Numbered from the stretch's first letter, positions 25,023-35,332 are shown. The stretch is DNA of 64,000 nt from CAADGU01 sp035444285 (GCA_035444285.1 DAOMOK010000014.1:118089-182088); one strand, 5' to 3'. Numbers and translations are program-made. Notes: generated from the letters alone by a model not told the origin.

Positions 25023-27075
25023 TGCAATTACCTCTCGCAAACTCTGCTCTCCTCGCCGAGTCTATCGATCAAATTGACTCATGCTCTTTATTTTTGGCTT
25101 CAAAATGCACCTGCCAGTGCTATGCTTCCTGATGGTTTAGTCGAGTATTCGATAGTTTTTCAGTTCCAAGACCCAAGTATCCCCGCCGCTTGCGGTTCCT
25201 TGCATAAGTAATCCCCCAGAGACTTTTGCCTTTGGATAGCCCGGCGCTCTTCGGACGATCGCTTCAACCATTACCTTTTTCCCAAGAGTCGTCGTATCCC
25301 ACTCAGAAAGTCCACGTACAAGAATCGCGTTCTCGGGTCCTATCATAAGCAAAGCGCCTGCCTTGGCATTCTGCGCGATACCGCTGATGTTTATCTCCGT
25401 GTCCCGCTTCGTACTCCAATCGATAGCATCTGAACTCATAGCGCACCTCTCACATTCACTAACTCTTATATTTTTAGAAAGTCGAGAAATTAACAGATCT
25501 CTGATCCTAATGTCGCACCCCAACTGCCACACAAAATACTTGCCGGTCGAAATCTAGCATCGGTTTCGAATATGACTGCAGGTTGCTCTCGTAAGCCTCC
25601 ATACGATCAGAAAACGCTGGTGGACCGCAGTCGGGGTCTCCGCTCAGAGGCCAATCACAGTGATTTGCATGCCACCACTTCCCTGTTTTCTCATCGTAGA
25701 GCCCATAATCAAAATTAATAAACTCGTAGCTGTCAAAGTTCGGCCGCGGTGCATCATCGTGGGCACTCAGGTCGACTTTCCCAGTTTTTGGATCGGGCTT
25801 AAACTCCTTTCCACCGGACCAGAATCGTTTTGAGAAAATTATGGCCTTCCTGTCCGGGCGATTAGCTTCCAAGAAAGCATTCATGGTCTTTGCTGCTTCC
25901 CAGACTTGGGCAAAAGTGTCGTAGCAATTTGTAAGGTCAGGATTACCCAAATCTTCCATGTTCAACGCAGTGACGCCAACGCATCCACGCCCTAAAGTTT
26001 TCTTCTCCTCCTCGGTCATTGAATGACCATGTTCCTTTTCCCACTTATCGATATAGGCTTCAACCGAAAGGGTATTTCGCTCTTGTGAGCCACGTGGATG
26101 TAACGAATTGAGTTCTGGAAATAGAGCATAGAGTGAATCGAGCTGTTTCCCATCAATCTTGTCGTACAACCGCTCAATACCGATACGATCTGCAATTGTT
26201 GTGCGCTCCTTCGGCGACGCCTCATTCAGGATCACGACAATCGCGTCTTCGTCGTCGTCGCCTGTAACCCCCGACAGCATTTCCTCAATGAGCAGGATAC
26301 GAACCGGCAAGTCTTCCCCCTTGAACAACCCCTTCGCTACAACATCGCGCGCCTTGTTATCACTGTCTCGATTGTCCTCGATCCGCTTCTTTGTTCTCAG
26401 GAGTGTCAAATAGGCGGTGAGTTCGGCCTCAGAAAAGTGCTCCTTGTCAAACGCTCCAGCCAACGCGGCGATACCCAATCCTAGTCCGATCCCACCGAGG
26501 ATACCTGCGCCGATACCTAAACCCGACGCTGCCTCATTGGAAAGCGTATGCACGGTCGCACTGGGTTGCTGAGTAACTGCGACACGTCGGCCACTCATGA
26601 TTTGCTTGGCGGAATTGTCCGCCTCGACCTCTGCAGCATCGGAGGGATCGCTGATCGCCTTCTCGTATTGCAGGTTTCCCGCACACCTCACACCTTGTTG
26701 CACGACATGCGTCAATTCGTGCGCCAGCAAATGCCCGCCCGCATGTGTCTTCGGCGCGTACTGTCCCGCGCCAAACACGACACTCCGACCCACTGTATAC
26801 GCCAGCGCGTCGACCGCCCACGCCGACTCTGCCGCCTTCGTGTCCGTATGCACCCGCACGCTGCTGAAATCGTGCCCGAAGCGCGGTTCCATATAGGCGC
26901 GTGTAGTCGGATCGAGCGGCTGTCCAGGTGAGCGTAGTACTTCGTTGACGATAGGAAGTACGGTTTCTTGTTGATTCTGGTTTGTGGCTTTGCGTTGCAA
27001 CCGCTTTTTGCGGCACTCGGCGCATTCGCCGCCGGTCATGGTGTGGTTGCCGCAGGCGCATTGGCGCTGCAAGAC
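24313..27075 (-). repeat. Recent duplication of the effector 5' region (two near-identical copies)
   Basis: About 24,313-24,945 and 26,433-27,065 encode the first 230 residues of the two DUF4157 proteins and are near-identical at DNA level in long runs, for example from the conserved AGCGTATGCACGGTCGCACT at about 24,421 and 26,541. Downstream parts encoding the C-terminal domains are unrelated. The coordinates span both copies and the intervening genes. Confidence 0.8.
25137..25439 (-). CDS. Small protein of unknown function, downstream of the transglutaminase effector
   Basis: The 100-aa protein starts MSSDAIDWSTKRDTEINISG and reads as a beta-rich small domain (GALLMIGPENAILVRGLSEW, KKVMVEAIVRRAPG, WVLELKNYRIL), resembling an OB-like barrel. 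I know no named family. The ATG at 25439 has GAGAGGTG upstream; a longer frame to 25532 lacks an SD site. It lies 67 bp after the transglutaminase effector and before the second effector, which suggests an immunity or carrier role. This is inference from position only. Confidence 0.6.
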   Translation of the reverse strand: MSSDAIDWSTKRDTEINISGIAQNAKAGALLMIGPENAILVRGLSEWDTTTLGKKVMVEAIVRRAPGYPKAKVSGGLLMQGTASGGDTWVLELKNYRILD

Positions 27076-27144
27076 GCCGCCGGCAGGTGCGGGCGTGGCT
27101 GCTTTTTGCTGGGGCGTTTGTAGTTGCATGGCTGCCAGACTCAT
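25507..27144 (-). CDS. DUF4157 (eCIS core) effector with C-terminal microbial-transglutaminase domain
   Basis: The 545-aa protein shares residues 1-233 with the neighbouring effector: Cys-rich head 29-44, DUF4157 with HELTH 142-146, Gly-rich helix 208-232. Residues about 355-545 match the secreted transglutaminase of Streptomyces mobaraensis motif by motif. These are MTEEEKKTLGRGCVGVTALN (catalytic C388), IIFSKRFWSGG, FINFDYGLYD (D479), WWHANH (H492) and MEAYESNL followed by DFDRQVFCVAVG. In the known enzyme the triad is Cys64-Asp255-His274 within the same motifs. It should cross-link or deamidate glutamines in a target. Some internal loops are shorter than in the free enzyme, and there is no signal peptide. 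The start overlaps the previous stop (ATGA). Confidence 0.88.
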   Translation of the reverse strand: MSLAAMQLQTPQQKAATPAPAGGVLQRQCACGNHTMTGGECAECRKKRLQRKATNQNQQETVLPIVNEVLRSPGQPLDPTTRAYMEPRFGHDFSSVRVHTDTKAAESAWAVDALAYTVGRSVVFGAGQYAPKTHAGGHLLAHELTHVVQQGVRCAGNLQYEKAISDPSDAAEVEADNSAKQIMSGRRVAVTQQPSATVHTLSNEAASGLGIGAGILGGIGLGLGIAALAGAFDKEHFSEAELTAYLTLLRTKKRIEDNRDSDNKARDVVAKGLFKGEDLPVRILLIEEMLSGVTGDDDEDAIVVILNEASPKERTTIADRIGIERLYDKIDGKQLDSLYALFPELNSLHPRGSQERNTLSVEAYIDKWEKEHGHSMTEEEKKTLGRGCVGVTALNMEDLGNPDLTNCYDTFAQVWEAAKTMNAFLEANRPDRKAIIFSKRFWSGGKEFKPDPKTGKVDLSAHDDAPRPNFDSYEFINFDYGLYDEKTGKWWHANHCDWPLSGDPDCGPPAFSDRMEAYESNLQSYSKPMLDFDRQVFCVAVGVRH

Positions 27145-27403
27145 CGGCCGTTCCCTCCGTAAACCGCCTGCGCAATTTGTTGGCCTAACCGTGCCGGGTT
27201 GTGGTCGCTGCCCAACTGAATGGCCCCGGCCGGAATCGAAGGCACAATGCCACTGGCGGGTAGACCAGCCGGCAAGCCACCTTCGTTGATCAGACGGGTC
27301 AGTTCGGTGGTCACGGCCGTACCCAACACCGCTCGCTCCCGTACCGAAAGCGTAATCCCGTCTAATACGAGCCGTTCAATGTGCAAATTTACGTCCATGT
27401 TGT

Positions 27404-27407
<4 letters not shown>
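27141..27407 (-). CDS. Small eCIS-associated protein, 88 aa
   Basis: The protein starts MNNMDVNLHIERLVLDGITL and ends QQIAQAVYGGNGR. A short conserved gene of this type with an HIERLVLDG-like motif commonly follows the AAA+ ATPase in eCIS operons and precedes the DUF4157 cargo. Its function is not known to me. Both ends overlap neighbours by 4 bp (ATGA), so it is surely co-translated. It contains the first octamer copy (27,313) after the octamer-free stretch. Confidence 0.8.
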
Positions 27408-29691
<2,284 letters not shown>

Positions 29692-29695
<4 letters not shown>

Positions 29696-30957
29696 GGGAG
29701 CGCCACCTTTTGGTTCTGGTCAAACTGTGGCGGCTGCGCCTGATAATCAATCAATAAACTGTCAACGCCATCTACCCGCAGCCGGGTGAAAAACTCAGCG
29801 CCGGTCGGAAATTTGCCGGGCGGATCATCTACGGCCACAAAGGTCAAATTATTGGTGGCGGTGGGATGCGGCTGGGCCGGAATCTCGTGTGGCCCCAGCA
29901 GCAGCGCCACCCGCTGTTCTGGTCGCACGGTGGGATTGGCCGTTATTGTTAAAGTGATTTCGTTGCCATTGCGCACGGCCGTGGGCACCGTCAATTGTGG
30001 CGATAGCGCAAACGGCAGTTCGTTGCTGGTGCGGCTAAACGTTTCATCGGGCCGGGTAAGCTGCACGGCCACGGTATAGATGCCGGCCGGCAGATCGTCT
30101 GGCTGGTTCGGTGTGACCACTTGTAAGCCGGTGGCGGTGTTGCCCGCTTCAGGCGGTGCGGTCACAGGGTCAGTCAGGAGGGGGTGCCGGAATAAAATGG
30201 TGATGGCAGTCCCATCCAGATGATGGCCAGTCAGGGTCAGCGTTTCATTGAGCCGGACTGATGGCTGTTTATTGGGGAAAGCCACGGCCGTGAGCGTTGG
30301 GTACGGTGGGATCAGGTCGGGCTGGCTGGTGACGCCCCGGTCTTCTTCACCGCGCCGTAAAACCGGCAGCGGCGTCCGCGCCGGACGGTTGCTTTCAATT
30401 AACACCACCGACGCCTCATAAGCGGCCGAAAGCCGGTACTGCGTCTGAAACGCCGTCCACAACTTGGACATCTCATCCAGAGCGAAAGGCTGAAGAGTTA
30501 AACGCACTCGTTCCACCTGGGTGTGTAAGTCATTGCCGGTCAGGGCATTCTGGATTTCGGCCTGCCCCAACAGCGCATGGTCATGCAAAATGCTCATCGC
30601 TCGGCCCAGCAGGCGATGACCGATAAAGGCGGCGTCTTCTTCGTTGTCGCGCACATAGGCCGTCAGCAAGTAATGAAGGATGAGGGGCAGCGGCGGCTGG
30701 CCTGTTTCGCCCGGCCGTATCTGGCGCGGCATATCCTGGTTGCGCCAGGCGGCATGGGGGCTGACCTGGTATAGGAACAGGTTAACCTGCCGGGCAAAAT
30801 TCTGGTTGGCCGCTTCGTCCAGGGGACGAGCAGTCACTTCCGTGCCCGCCAGCAATGGGTCGCTGCTGGGGTCTACGGCCGGGCTGGCGTTGATGCGGGT
30901 ATCCAGCAGATTGCGCAGCGTGGCGGTGACGGCGGCAATGGCTAAGGAATTACTCAT
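29692..30957 (-). CDS. DUF4255 (Pvc16-like) tube-terminator/cap protein with Ig-like extension
   Basis: The 421-aa protein has an N-terminal DUF4255 domain (IAAVTATLRNLLDTRI, then FLYQVSPHAAWRNQDMPRQ, LPLILHYLLTAYVRDNEEDA, HRLLGRAMSILHDH; about 5-190). Homologues cap the distal end of the injection-system tube and sheath. The C-terminal part (240-421) has TLTGHHLDGTAITILFRHP and other IPT/TIG-like beta-sandwich features, seen in many DUF4255 proteins of this size. It overlaps both neighbours by 4 bp. Confidence 0.88.
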
Positions 30958-31811
30958 GGCCGGCCTCCATTTCGCTGGCGCAAATACTCATCCAGGCTCA
31001 AGACCGGCGTTTGCGGCCGTTTCTTCTCCACTTTAGTCGGCGTGGGTGGCGTGGCCCGGACTTCAATGCGGCCAATGGTAATTTGCACAGTGGGCGCGGA
31101 TTCTGGCGGCGTTGTGACCGGCGGCTGGTGATTGGTTGGCCGCCCGGTTGCCGGGGCGAACGGTTTGATCTGGTCGGGATGGATGGCAACCGGGGAAGTG
31201 GCGGGTCTGCCAGACTGTTCGTGAGCAGCCGACGGAGTTGTTGCCGGTGGAGATGGTTGGACGGGCTGCTCCCGGACAATTTCCACCAGCGTGGGCGTGG
31301 TTTCGGCAGGTGTTTCGGTCACAGATTTTAACAACGTGACTTGTTCCCTGATGATGGTGGGGGGACTGACTTCTTTTGCCGGTTGTCGTTCTGCCAGGCG
31401 CTGAGGAGGCAAGGGTATGACGTTGGCAGGGGCAAGGGGGGCGGTCGCTGGTGGCGGCGTAGGCGCATGGGCGGGTTGAACCGGTTGAGGAACGTCAGGC
31501 GTAGATGGGCCTGATATGGGCAGTCTGGCCGCCTGGTTTGCTGTGGCGGGAGGCGGTACGGGCGGGGTTGGGGGCGTCACGGCCGTATCCAATGCATAAG
31601 GCGCGTGTGGCCATGGCTGAACATCTCGCCTGGTTGGTGGGCGTGATGGGGCCGGGTCTACGGCCGTCTCCTCTTCACCAGTGACAGCAGGCAGGAAAGG
31701 GAGAGCCATGCCCGACCAGGGTTCAAATAGCGAAACGGGCCGGGGTTGGATCACGGCCGTTTCCGGCAAGTGCCGCGCCACCAGACTGTCCAGATAACTA
31801 AGCGTTTTCAT
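30954..31811 (-). CDS. Proline-rich eCIS protein with conserved C-terminal IGRIEVRA motif
   Basis: From ATG 31811 (overlapping the previous stop as ATGA) the product is 285 aa. An N-terminal MKTLSYLDSLVARHLPE helix is followed by about 200 residues rich in Pro, Thr and Ala. The C-terminus reads VQITIGRIEVRATPP and LSLDEYLRQRNGGRP. Short versions of that C-terminal motif occur in proline-rich proteins of other eCIS operons. The middle is probably disordered. A linker or cargo-adaptor role is possible; no function is established. A longer frame to 31949 lies inside the upstream gene. Confidence 0.75.
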   Translation of the reverse strand: MKTLSYLDSLVARHLPETAVIQPRPVSLFEPWSGMALPFLPAVTGEEETAVDPAPSRPPTRRDVQPWPHAPYALDTAVTPPTPPVPPPATANQAARLPISGPSTPDVPQPVQPAHAPTPPPATAPLAPANVIPLPPQRLAERQPAKEVSPPTIIREQVTLLKSVTETPAETTPTLVEIVREQPVQPSPPATTPSAAHEQSGRPATSPVAIHPDQIKPFAPATGRPTNHQPPVTTPPESAPTVQITIGRIEVRATPPTPTKVEKKRPQTPVLSLDEYLRQRNGGRP

Positions 31812-32539
31812 GGGCGAACCATTTCCAGATAAAAGCGCCGCCGCCAGGGCGTCAGCGCCAGGATATCGGCTTCTGACCAGCCATAAGCGGCAGCCAACAG
31901 GTGGACTTCGTGCATGACCCGGTAGGCCCAGGTATTGATCTCGGCCCAAAAGAAGGCCACGATGTCAAAGGGGGCCAGCCAGTGATGGGCGCACGCCGGG
32001 CAATCCAGCGCCAGTTGCACATCCGCCTGGGGATCGGCGGCGGCCATCTGGGTGATAATCGCTTCTACCACCGTTTTCGGCAGGGCATCGGCGGCGATGG
32101 TTTTGCCCTTGCGCCGGGCGTCGAGCAGGCAGCATTGAAACAGTAAGCGCCGGTTCTCGGTGGGGTCACGTTCGCTGGTCACGGCCGTGACATCCACACT
32201 ATTCGGCAGGCGGAAGCGCACGGTATAACCGTCGTGAGCCAGTGTTAGTTCGGCTATCTCGGTGGGTGGTAAAGCACGAATATCCGCCACTTGAAAGGTG
32301 AGTTCCAGCTTATCGGCGCAGGCAGGGCAGGTTGCCAGACAGGTCAGGTTGGGGCCAAACATCCATTCGCGCAAGGTCAGGATACGGCCGTCGCGCACAC
32401 CAATGCTCCATTCGGCCAGCTCTCCGGCCGGCGTTTCCGGGAAGGCCGCCGCCAGCAGCAACAGCGCCCATTGCGCCAGCGGCTGCACCAGCCCCTGTTC
32501 CCAGATGGTTAAGAGTTGTGTGGTGGATAACGGCCGCAT
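31808..32539 (-). CDS. T4-type baseplate protein with zinc-ribbon cysteines (eCIS)
   Basis: The 243-aa protein has C71-x2-C74 (CPAC) and C180-x2-C183 (CPAC), suggesting a zinc ribbon joining two parts. It also has a C-terminal helical motif (AAAYGWSEADILALTPWRRR FYLEMV) typical of the T4-baseplate-like proteins found after the tube gene in eCIS. It is likely a wedge or chaperone component. It follows the tube gene after a 67-bp spacer filled with CGGTAATCGG-type repeats. Confidence 0.78.
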   Translation of the reverse strand: MRPLSTTQLLTIWEQGLVQPLAQWALLLLAAAFPETPAGELAEWSIGVRDGRILTLREWMFGPNLTCLATCPACADKLELTFQVADIRALPPTEIAELTLAHDGYTVRFRLPNSVDVTAVTSERDPTENRRLLFQCCLLDARRKGKTIAADALPKTVVEAIITQMAAADPQADVQLALDCPACAHHWLAPFDIVAFFWAEINTWAYRVMHEVHLLAAAYGWSEADILALTPWRRRFYLEMVRP

Positions 32540-32544
32540 GGTTG

Positions 32545-32606
32545 AGGAGCGGGTAATCGGTGAACGGTAATCGGTAGATGACCGATTACCGATTACGGAT
32601 TACCGA
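32545..32606. repeat. CGGTAATC/GATTACCG repeat between tube and baseplate genes
   Basis: The spacer consists of GGTAATCGGTGAACGGTAAT-type units followed by the inverted form ATTACCGATTACGGATTACC. It can fold into a long hairpin inside the eCIS operon and may lower downstream expression relative to tube and sheath. Confidence 0.75.
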
Positions 32607-33137
32607 TCACGCCGGTTCCGTAAACGACTCTTCAGCCGGCTCGGCGACCTCATAGTCCCGTTCCCAGCCTTCGTTTTCCAGCTTGAGTGTTTGAATGAGG
32701 ACGGCGTTGGCATTGGCATCCAGGTCAGCCTGCGCCTGGAATTCGGAAACCCAACAGCGATACACCTTATACCGCAGCGCCAATTGGCCCGCTTCGTTAT
32801 ACACCTCGATGATGATGTCTTTGCGAAAATCTTTGAGCGCCACTTCCGCGCCCAGACCGGCGCCGTAATTCCAGACCTTGTTAGCCCACTGCTCAAACTC
32901 TTTGTCATGGGTGACGCCCCGTTCCAGGGTGATGGCCTCATACTCAGTGCGGCCTGGTGACTTGCGGCTGCTGCTGGGGTCGCCGCCATCACGGTGCTTA
33001 ACTACCTCGGTAGTGCGCTTCAAAGCGCCCACCTTGCTAATGCCGGCCACAGGGGTGGTGTTGCCCACCCAAAAGACGCGAAATTTGAAATTCTTATACG
33101 GATCGAACCGTTCGGTATTCACTGTAAACTGAGCCAT
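32607..33137 (-). CDS. Contractile injection system tube protein (gp19/Afp1-like)
   Basis: From ATG 33137 (GGAGG 6 bp upstream) the 176-aa product starts MAQFTVNTERFDPYKNFKFR and contains VGNTTPVAGISKVGALKRTT and YEAITLERGVTHDKEFEQWA, the hallmark of T4 gp19-type tube proteins. It polymerises into the inner tube that carries cargo. Most characterised eCIS encode two or three tube paralogues; only one is present here. It lies 10 bp downstream of the sheath gene, so both are expressed together at high level. Confidence 0.93.
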   Translation of the reverse strand: MAQFTVNTERFDPYKNFKFRVFWVGNTTPVAGISKVGALKRTTEVVKHRDGGDPSSSRKSPGRTEYEAITLERGVTHDKEFEQWANKVWNYGAGLGAEVALKDFRKDIIIEVYNEAGQLALRYKVYRCWVSEFQAQADLDANANAVLIQTLKLENEGWERDYEVAEPAEESFTEPA

Positions 33138-33147
33138 GAGTTCCTCC

Positions 33148-34866
33148 CTACGCCTGAATCTGGCCAGCCATCTGCTGCAGCTTGATGACCACAAATTCGG
33201 CCGGTTTGAGCGGCGCGAAGCCAACGATGATGTTGACGATGCCCAGGTTAATATCATTCTGGGTAGTCGTTTCTTTGTCGCATTTCACAAAGTATGCCTC
33301 GCGCGGCGAACTGCCCTGGAAGGCGCCCTGGCGAAAGAGATTGTGCATAAAAGCGCCCACGTTGAGGCGAATTTGCCCCCATAAGGGTTCGTCATTGGGT
33401 TCAAATACGACCCAGTGAGTGCCCCGGTAAAGGCTTTCTTCAATAAACAGGGCCAGACGGCGCACGGGAACATATTTCCACTCGGAGGCCAGGCGGTCAT
33501 CCCCTTGCAATGTGCGCGCACCCCACACTACGCGACCGGCAGCGGGCATGGCGCGCAGGCAGTTAACGCCCAAGGGATTGAGTTCCCCATTTTCGGCGTC
33601 GGTGAGGGGAAGGCTGAGCTGCGGCACACCGACCAGAGTGGCTTCCAGGCCGGCCGGTGCTTTCCAGACGCCGCGCTGTGTGTCGGTGCGGGCAAAAATG
33701 CCGGCAACGGCGCCACAAGCGGCAAAACTTTCTACCTGAGCATCGTGCAGGGGATTGGGCTGGCGCAGGCGGGGGAAGAATAGGGCGGCATTTTTGCTGC
33801 GGGTGCCCACGTGGTCTTCGTTGGGGTCTTTGAATTTGCTCACGGCCGTGGCCTTATCTGTCCAGTTCTTCGGCGCATCCACAATAAGCATGGCCCGCCG
33901 TTTTTCACAGTAGGCGGCGGCGTCAGCCATCAGCGTCACATCCACATCCAGGGGATCGGTGGGGTTCCGGTAAGGCGGAATGCAGAGCAAATTGAAGAGG
34001 TCGGCCTGTTCCAGAGCGTACATCCCCTTTTTGTCTTGCTCGCCGTTGGCAGGCGTGAAGTTGGCTTTAATCAGGTAAATGCCATCGGATACAGCATCGA
34101 ATCTGGCCTGCCTGGCATTCGCCAACGCCGCCTTAGCTGCGTCCACTGCTGCCTGCGCCGCATCAATGGCCGTTTGATCTGGCGGCACGGCCTGTTGGGC
34201 CGCCGCCAGCACTTTTTTCTTCTCGGCCAGGTCCTTTTCCGCCGCCGTTACATCGTCGTCACCGTCGGCGATAGCGGGTGGATTGGCGGGATCAAGGGGG
34301 TTGGCGCTATCCCAACGCACCAGCTTTGAATCTTCGAGCACATTGTCAATACGGCGCGGGCTGTTCTTAAAGGTCAGGTTGGCATATCGCTCGGTGGCAC
34401 CGCCAGGTCCGGCATCGCTGACGGTGAGGTTGAAGAGGTCGGTCGTGGTCAGGCCCATGGCCAGGGCGGCGCTTTCGCTGACATCGGTATCTACGCTGGC
34501 GCGCAGGTATGCACCCCAGCGGCCTTCACTGGCTGCCTCCAACTGCACCGTGCTGGCGCTAAATGAGGCCAGCGAGGGAGTAGCGCCATTGCCCGTTTCC
34601 GCATTAAAGAGACGGACGATAATCGCCTGACTGCCGCCGTTCAGATAAAAGTCGCGCACGGCGTACCCCAGGCTGCTTTCTGCCCACAGGCCACCAAAGA
34701 TGCGCTCAAAATCGCCAAAACTGTTGATCACCACCGCTTCATCGGTGGGGCCGCGCCGGGCGCGACCGATAAAGGCGGTGATGGAGGTGGCGACGCCGGT
34801 TATGGTGCGCACCCCGCTGGGTATTTCCTCAATATAAACGCCGGGATAGGTCAGTGTGACTGGCAT
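33148..34866 (-). CDS. Contractile sheath protein
   Basis: The 572-aa protein starts MPVTLTYPGVYIEEIPSGVR and has ITAFIGRARRGPTDEAVVIN, and a C-terminal handshake region ending TTQNDINLGIVNIIVGFAPL and EFVVIKLQQMAGQIQA. Both ends are diagnostic for phage/eCIS sheaths. An insertion at about 204-257 is an Ala-rich predicted coiled coil (VTAAEKDLAEKKKVLAAAQQ), which should protrude from the sheath surface. AAAGGAGG gives a very strong ribosome-binding site. It is the only sheath gene, whereas several eCIS have three. Confidence 0.95.
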   Translation of the reverse strand: MPVTLTYPGVYIEEIPSGVRTITGVATSITAFIGRARRGPTDEAVVINSFGDFERIFGGLWAESSLGYAVRDFYLNGGSQAIIVRLFNAETGNGATPSLASFSASTVQLEAASEGRWGAYLRASVDTDVSESAALAMGLTTTDLFNLTVSDAGPGGATERYANLTFKNSPRRIDNVLEDSKLVRWDSANPLDPANPPAIADGDDDVTAAEKDLAEKKKVLAAAQQAVPPDQTAIDAAQAAVDAAKAALANARQARFDAVSDGIYLIKANFTPANGEQDKKGMYALEQADLFNLLCIPPYRNPTDPLDVDVTLMADAAAYCEKRRAMLIVDAPKNWTDKATAVSKFKDPNEDHVGTRSKNAALFFPRLRQPNPLHDAQVESFAACGAVAGIFARTDTQRGVWKAPAGLEATLVGVPQLSLPLTDAENGELNPLGVNCLRAMPAAGRVVWGARTLQGDDRLASEWKYVPVRRLALFIEESLYRGTHWVVFEPNDEPLWGQIRLNVGAFMHNLFRQGAFQGSSPREAYFVKCDKETTTQNDINLGIVNIIVGFAPLKPAEFVVIKLQQMAGQIQA

Positions 34867-34914
34867 GGAAACCTCCTTTCGTCACTGGGTTACGGCCGTG
34901 ACCATTTGACGGCC

Positions 34915-35145
34915 TTAACTTGTTTTGATTGTTTCAGGGTTATCTGGGTTGTCATTTGATTGGTCATCATCCTGGTTGCTTATCCAGGTTTGGATCATCT
35001 GGGTTAATTTGGGCCACTCCATAAAACGGCCAATAACGACTCCCCGCAAATTCACAAGCTCACCATGTACCAACTGATTTTCCTTATCTATTGCCAGGCG
35101 CAATATCAATGTCATATGGCGCTTATCCGCAAGGTGGTTGTCCAT
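34915..35145 (-). CDS. Small eCIS-operon leader protein, 76 aa
   Basis: The product starts MDNHLADKRHMTLILRLAID and contains QLVHGELVNLRGVVIGRFME, with a Trp-rich helix and an acidic Asp/Asn tail. Similar short proteins with an LVHGEL-x-G-x-GRF pattern accompany eCIS loci. Function is unknown; a regulatory or adaptor role is possible. AAGGA precedes the ATG. It is the first gene after the SARP-type promoter, so it is expected to be expressed with the injection system. Confidence 0.7.
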   Translation of the reverse strand: MDNHLADKRHMTLILRLAIDKENQLVHGELVNLRGVVIGRFMEWPKLTQMIQTWISNQDDDQSNDNPDNPETIKTS

Positions 35146-35205
35146 ACGGTTTTTCCTTATGAGGCGCCCACAGCCCTGGCGGTATGCGGCTCAATTAGCA
35201 GAGGC

Positions 35206-35281
35206 AGTGTAACGGCCGTGCCTGATGCCTGGCTGAAACACGACTGAATTGCGTCTGAACTTTGGCTGAAGTCTGGCTGAT
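35206..35281 (-). promoter_or_regulatory. SARP-type promoter of the eCIS operon: six 11-bp-spaced direct repeats
   Basis: Six heptamers start at 35220, 35231, 35242, 35253, 35264 and 35275 on the plus strand: GCCTGAT, GGCTGAA, GACTGAA, GTCTGAA, GGCTGAA, GGCTGAT. Every spacing is exactly 11 bp, one helical turn. On the operon strand, the repeat nearest the operon is followed by 8 bp and then TACACT (35211-35206), a -10-like hexamer. SARP activators are known to bind heptamer direct repeats at 11-bp spacing placed 8 bp upstream of the -10. Confidence 0.82.
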
Positions 35282-35300
35282 GGGCCCAGTTTTTCTGGGA

Positions 35301-35332
35301 GACCTGACAGGTTTTTAGAAACCTGTCAGGTC
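35301..35332. terminator. Hairpin with 14-bp arms between SARP gene and eCIS operon
   Basis: GACCTGACAGGTTT (35301-35314) pairs with AAACCTGTCAGGTC (35319-35332) around a 4-nt loop. It lies 8 bp after the SARP gene and probably ends its transcript, keeping the eCIS promoter independent. An almost identical hairpin occurs at 37327-37362, so it is also a dispersed repeat. Confidence 0.75.

Noticed and set aside
25040..25040. TTG start for the HELDH effector, adding six residues
   Set aside because: The ATG at 25022 has GAGAGG at proper spacing and gives exact gapless alignment with the other effector from its first residues.
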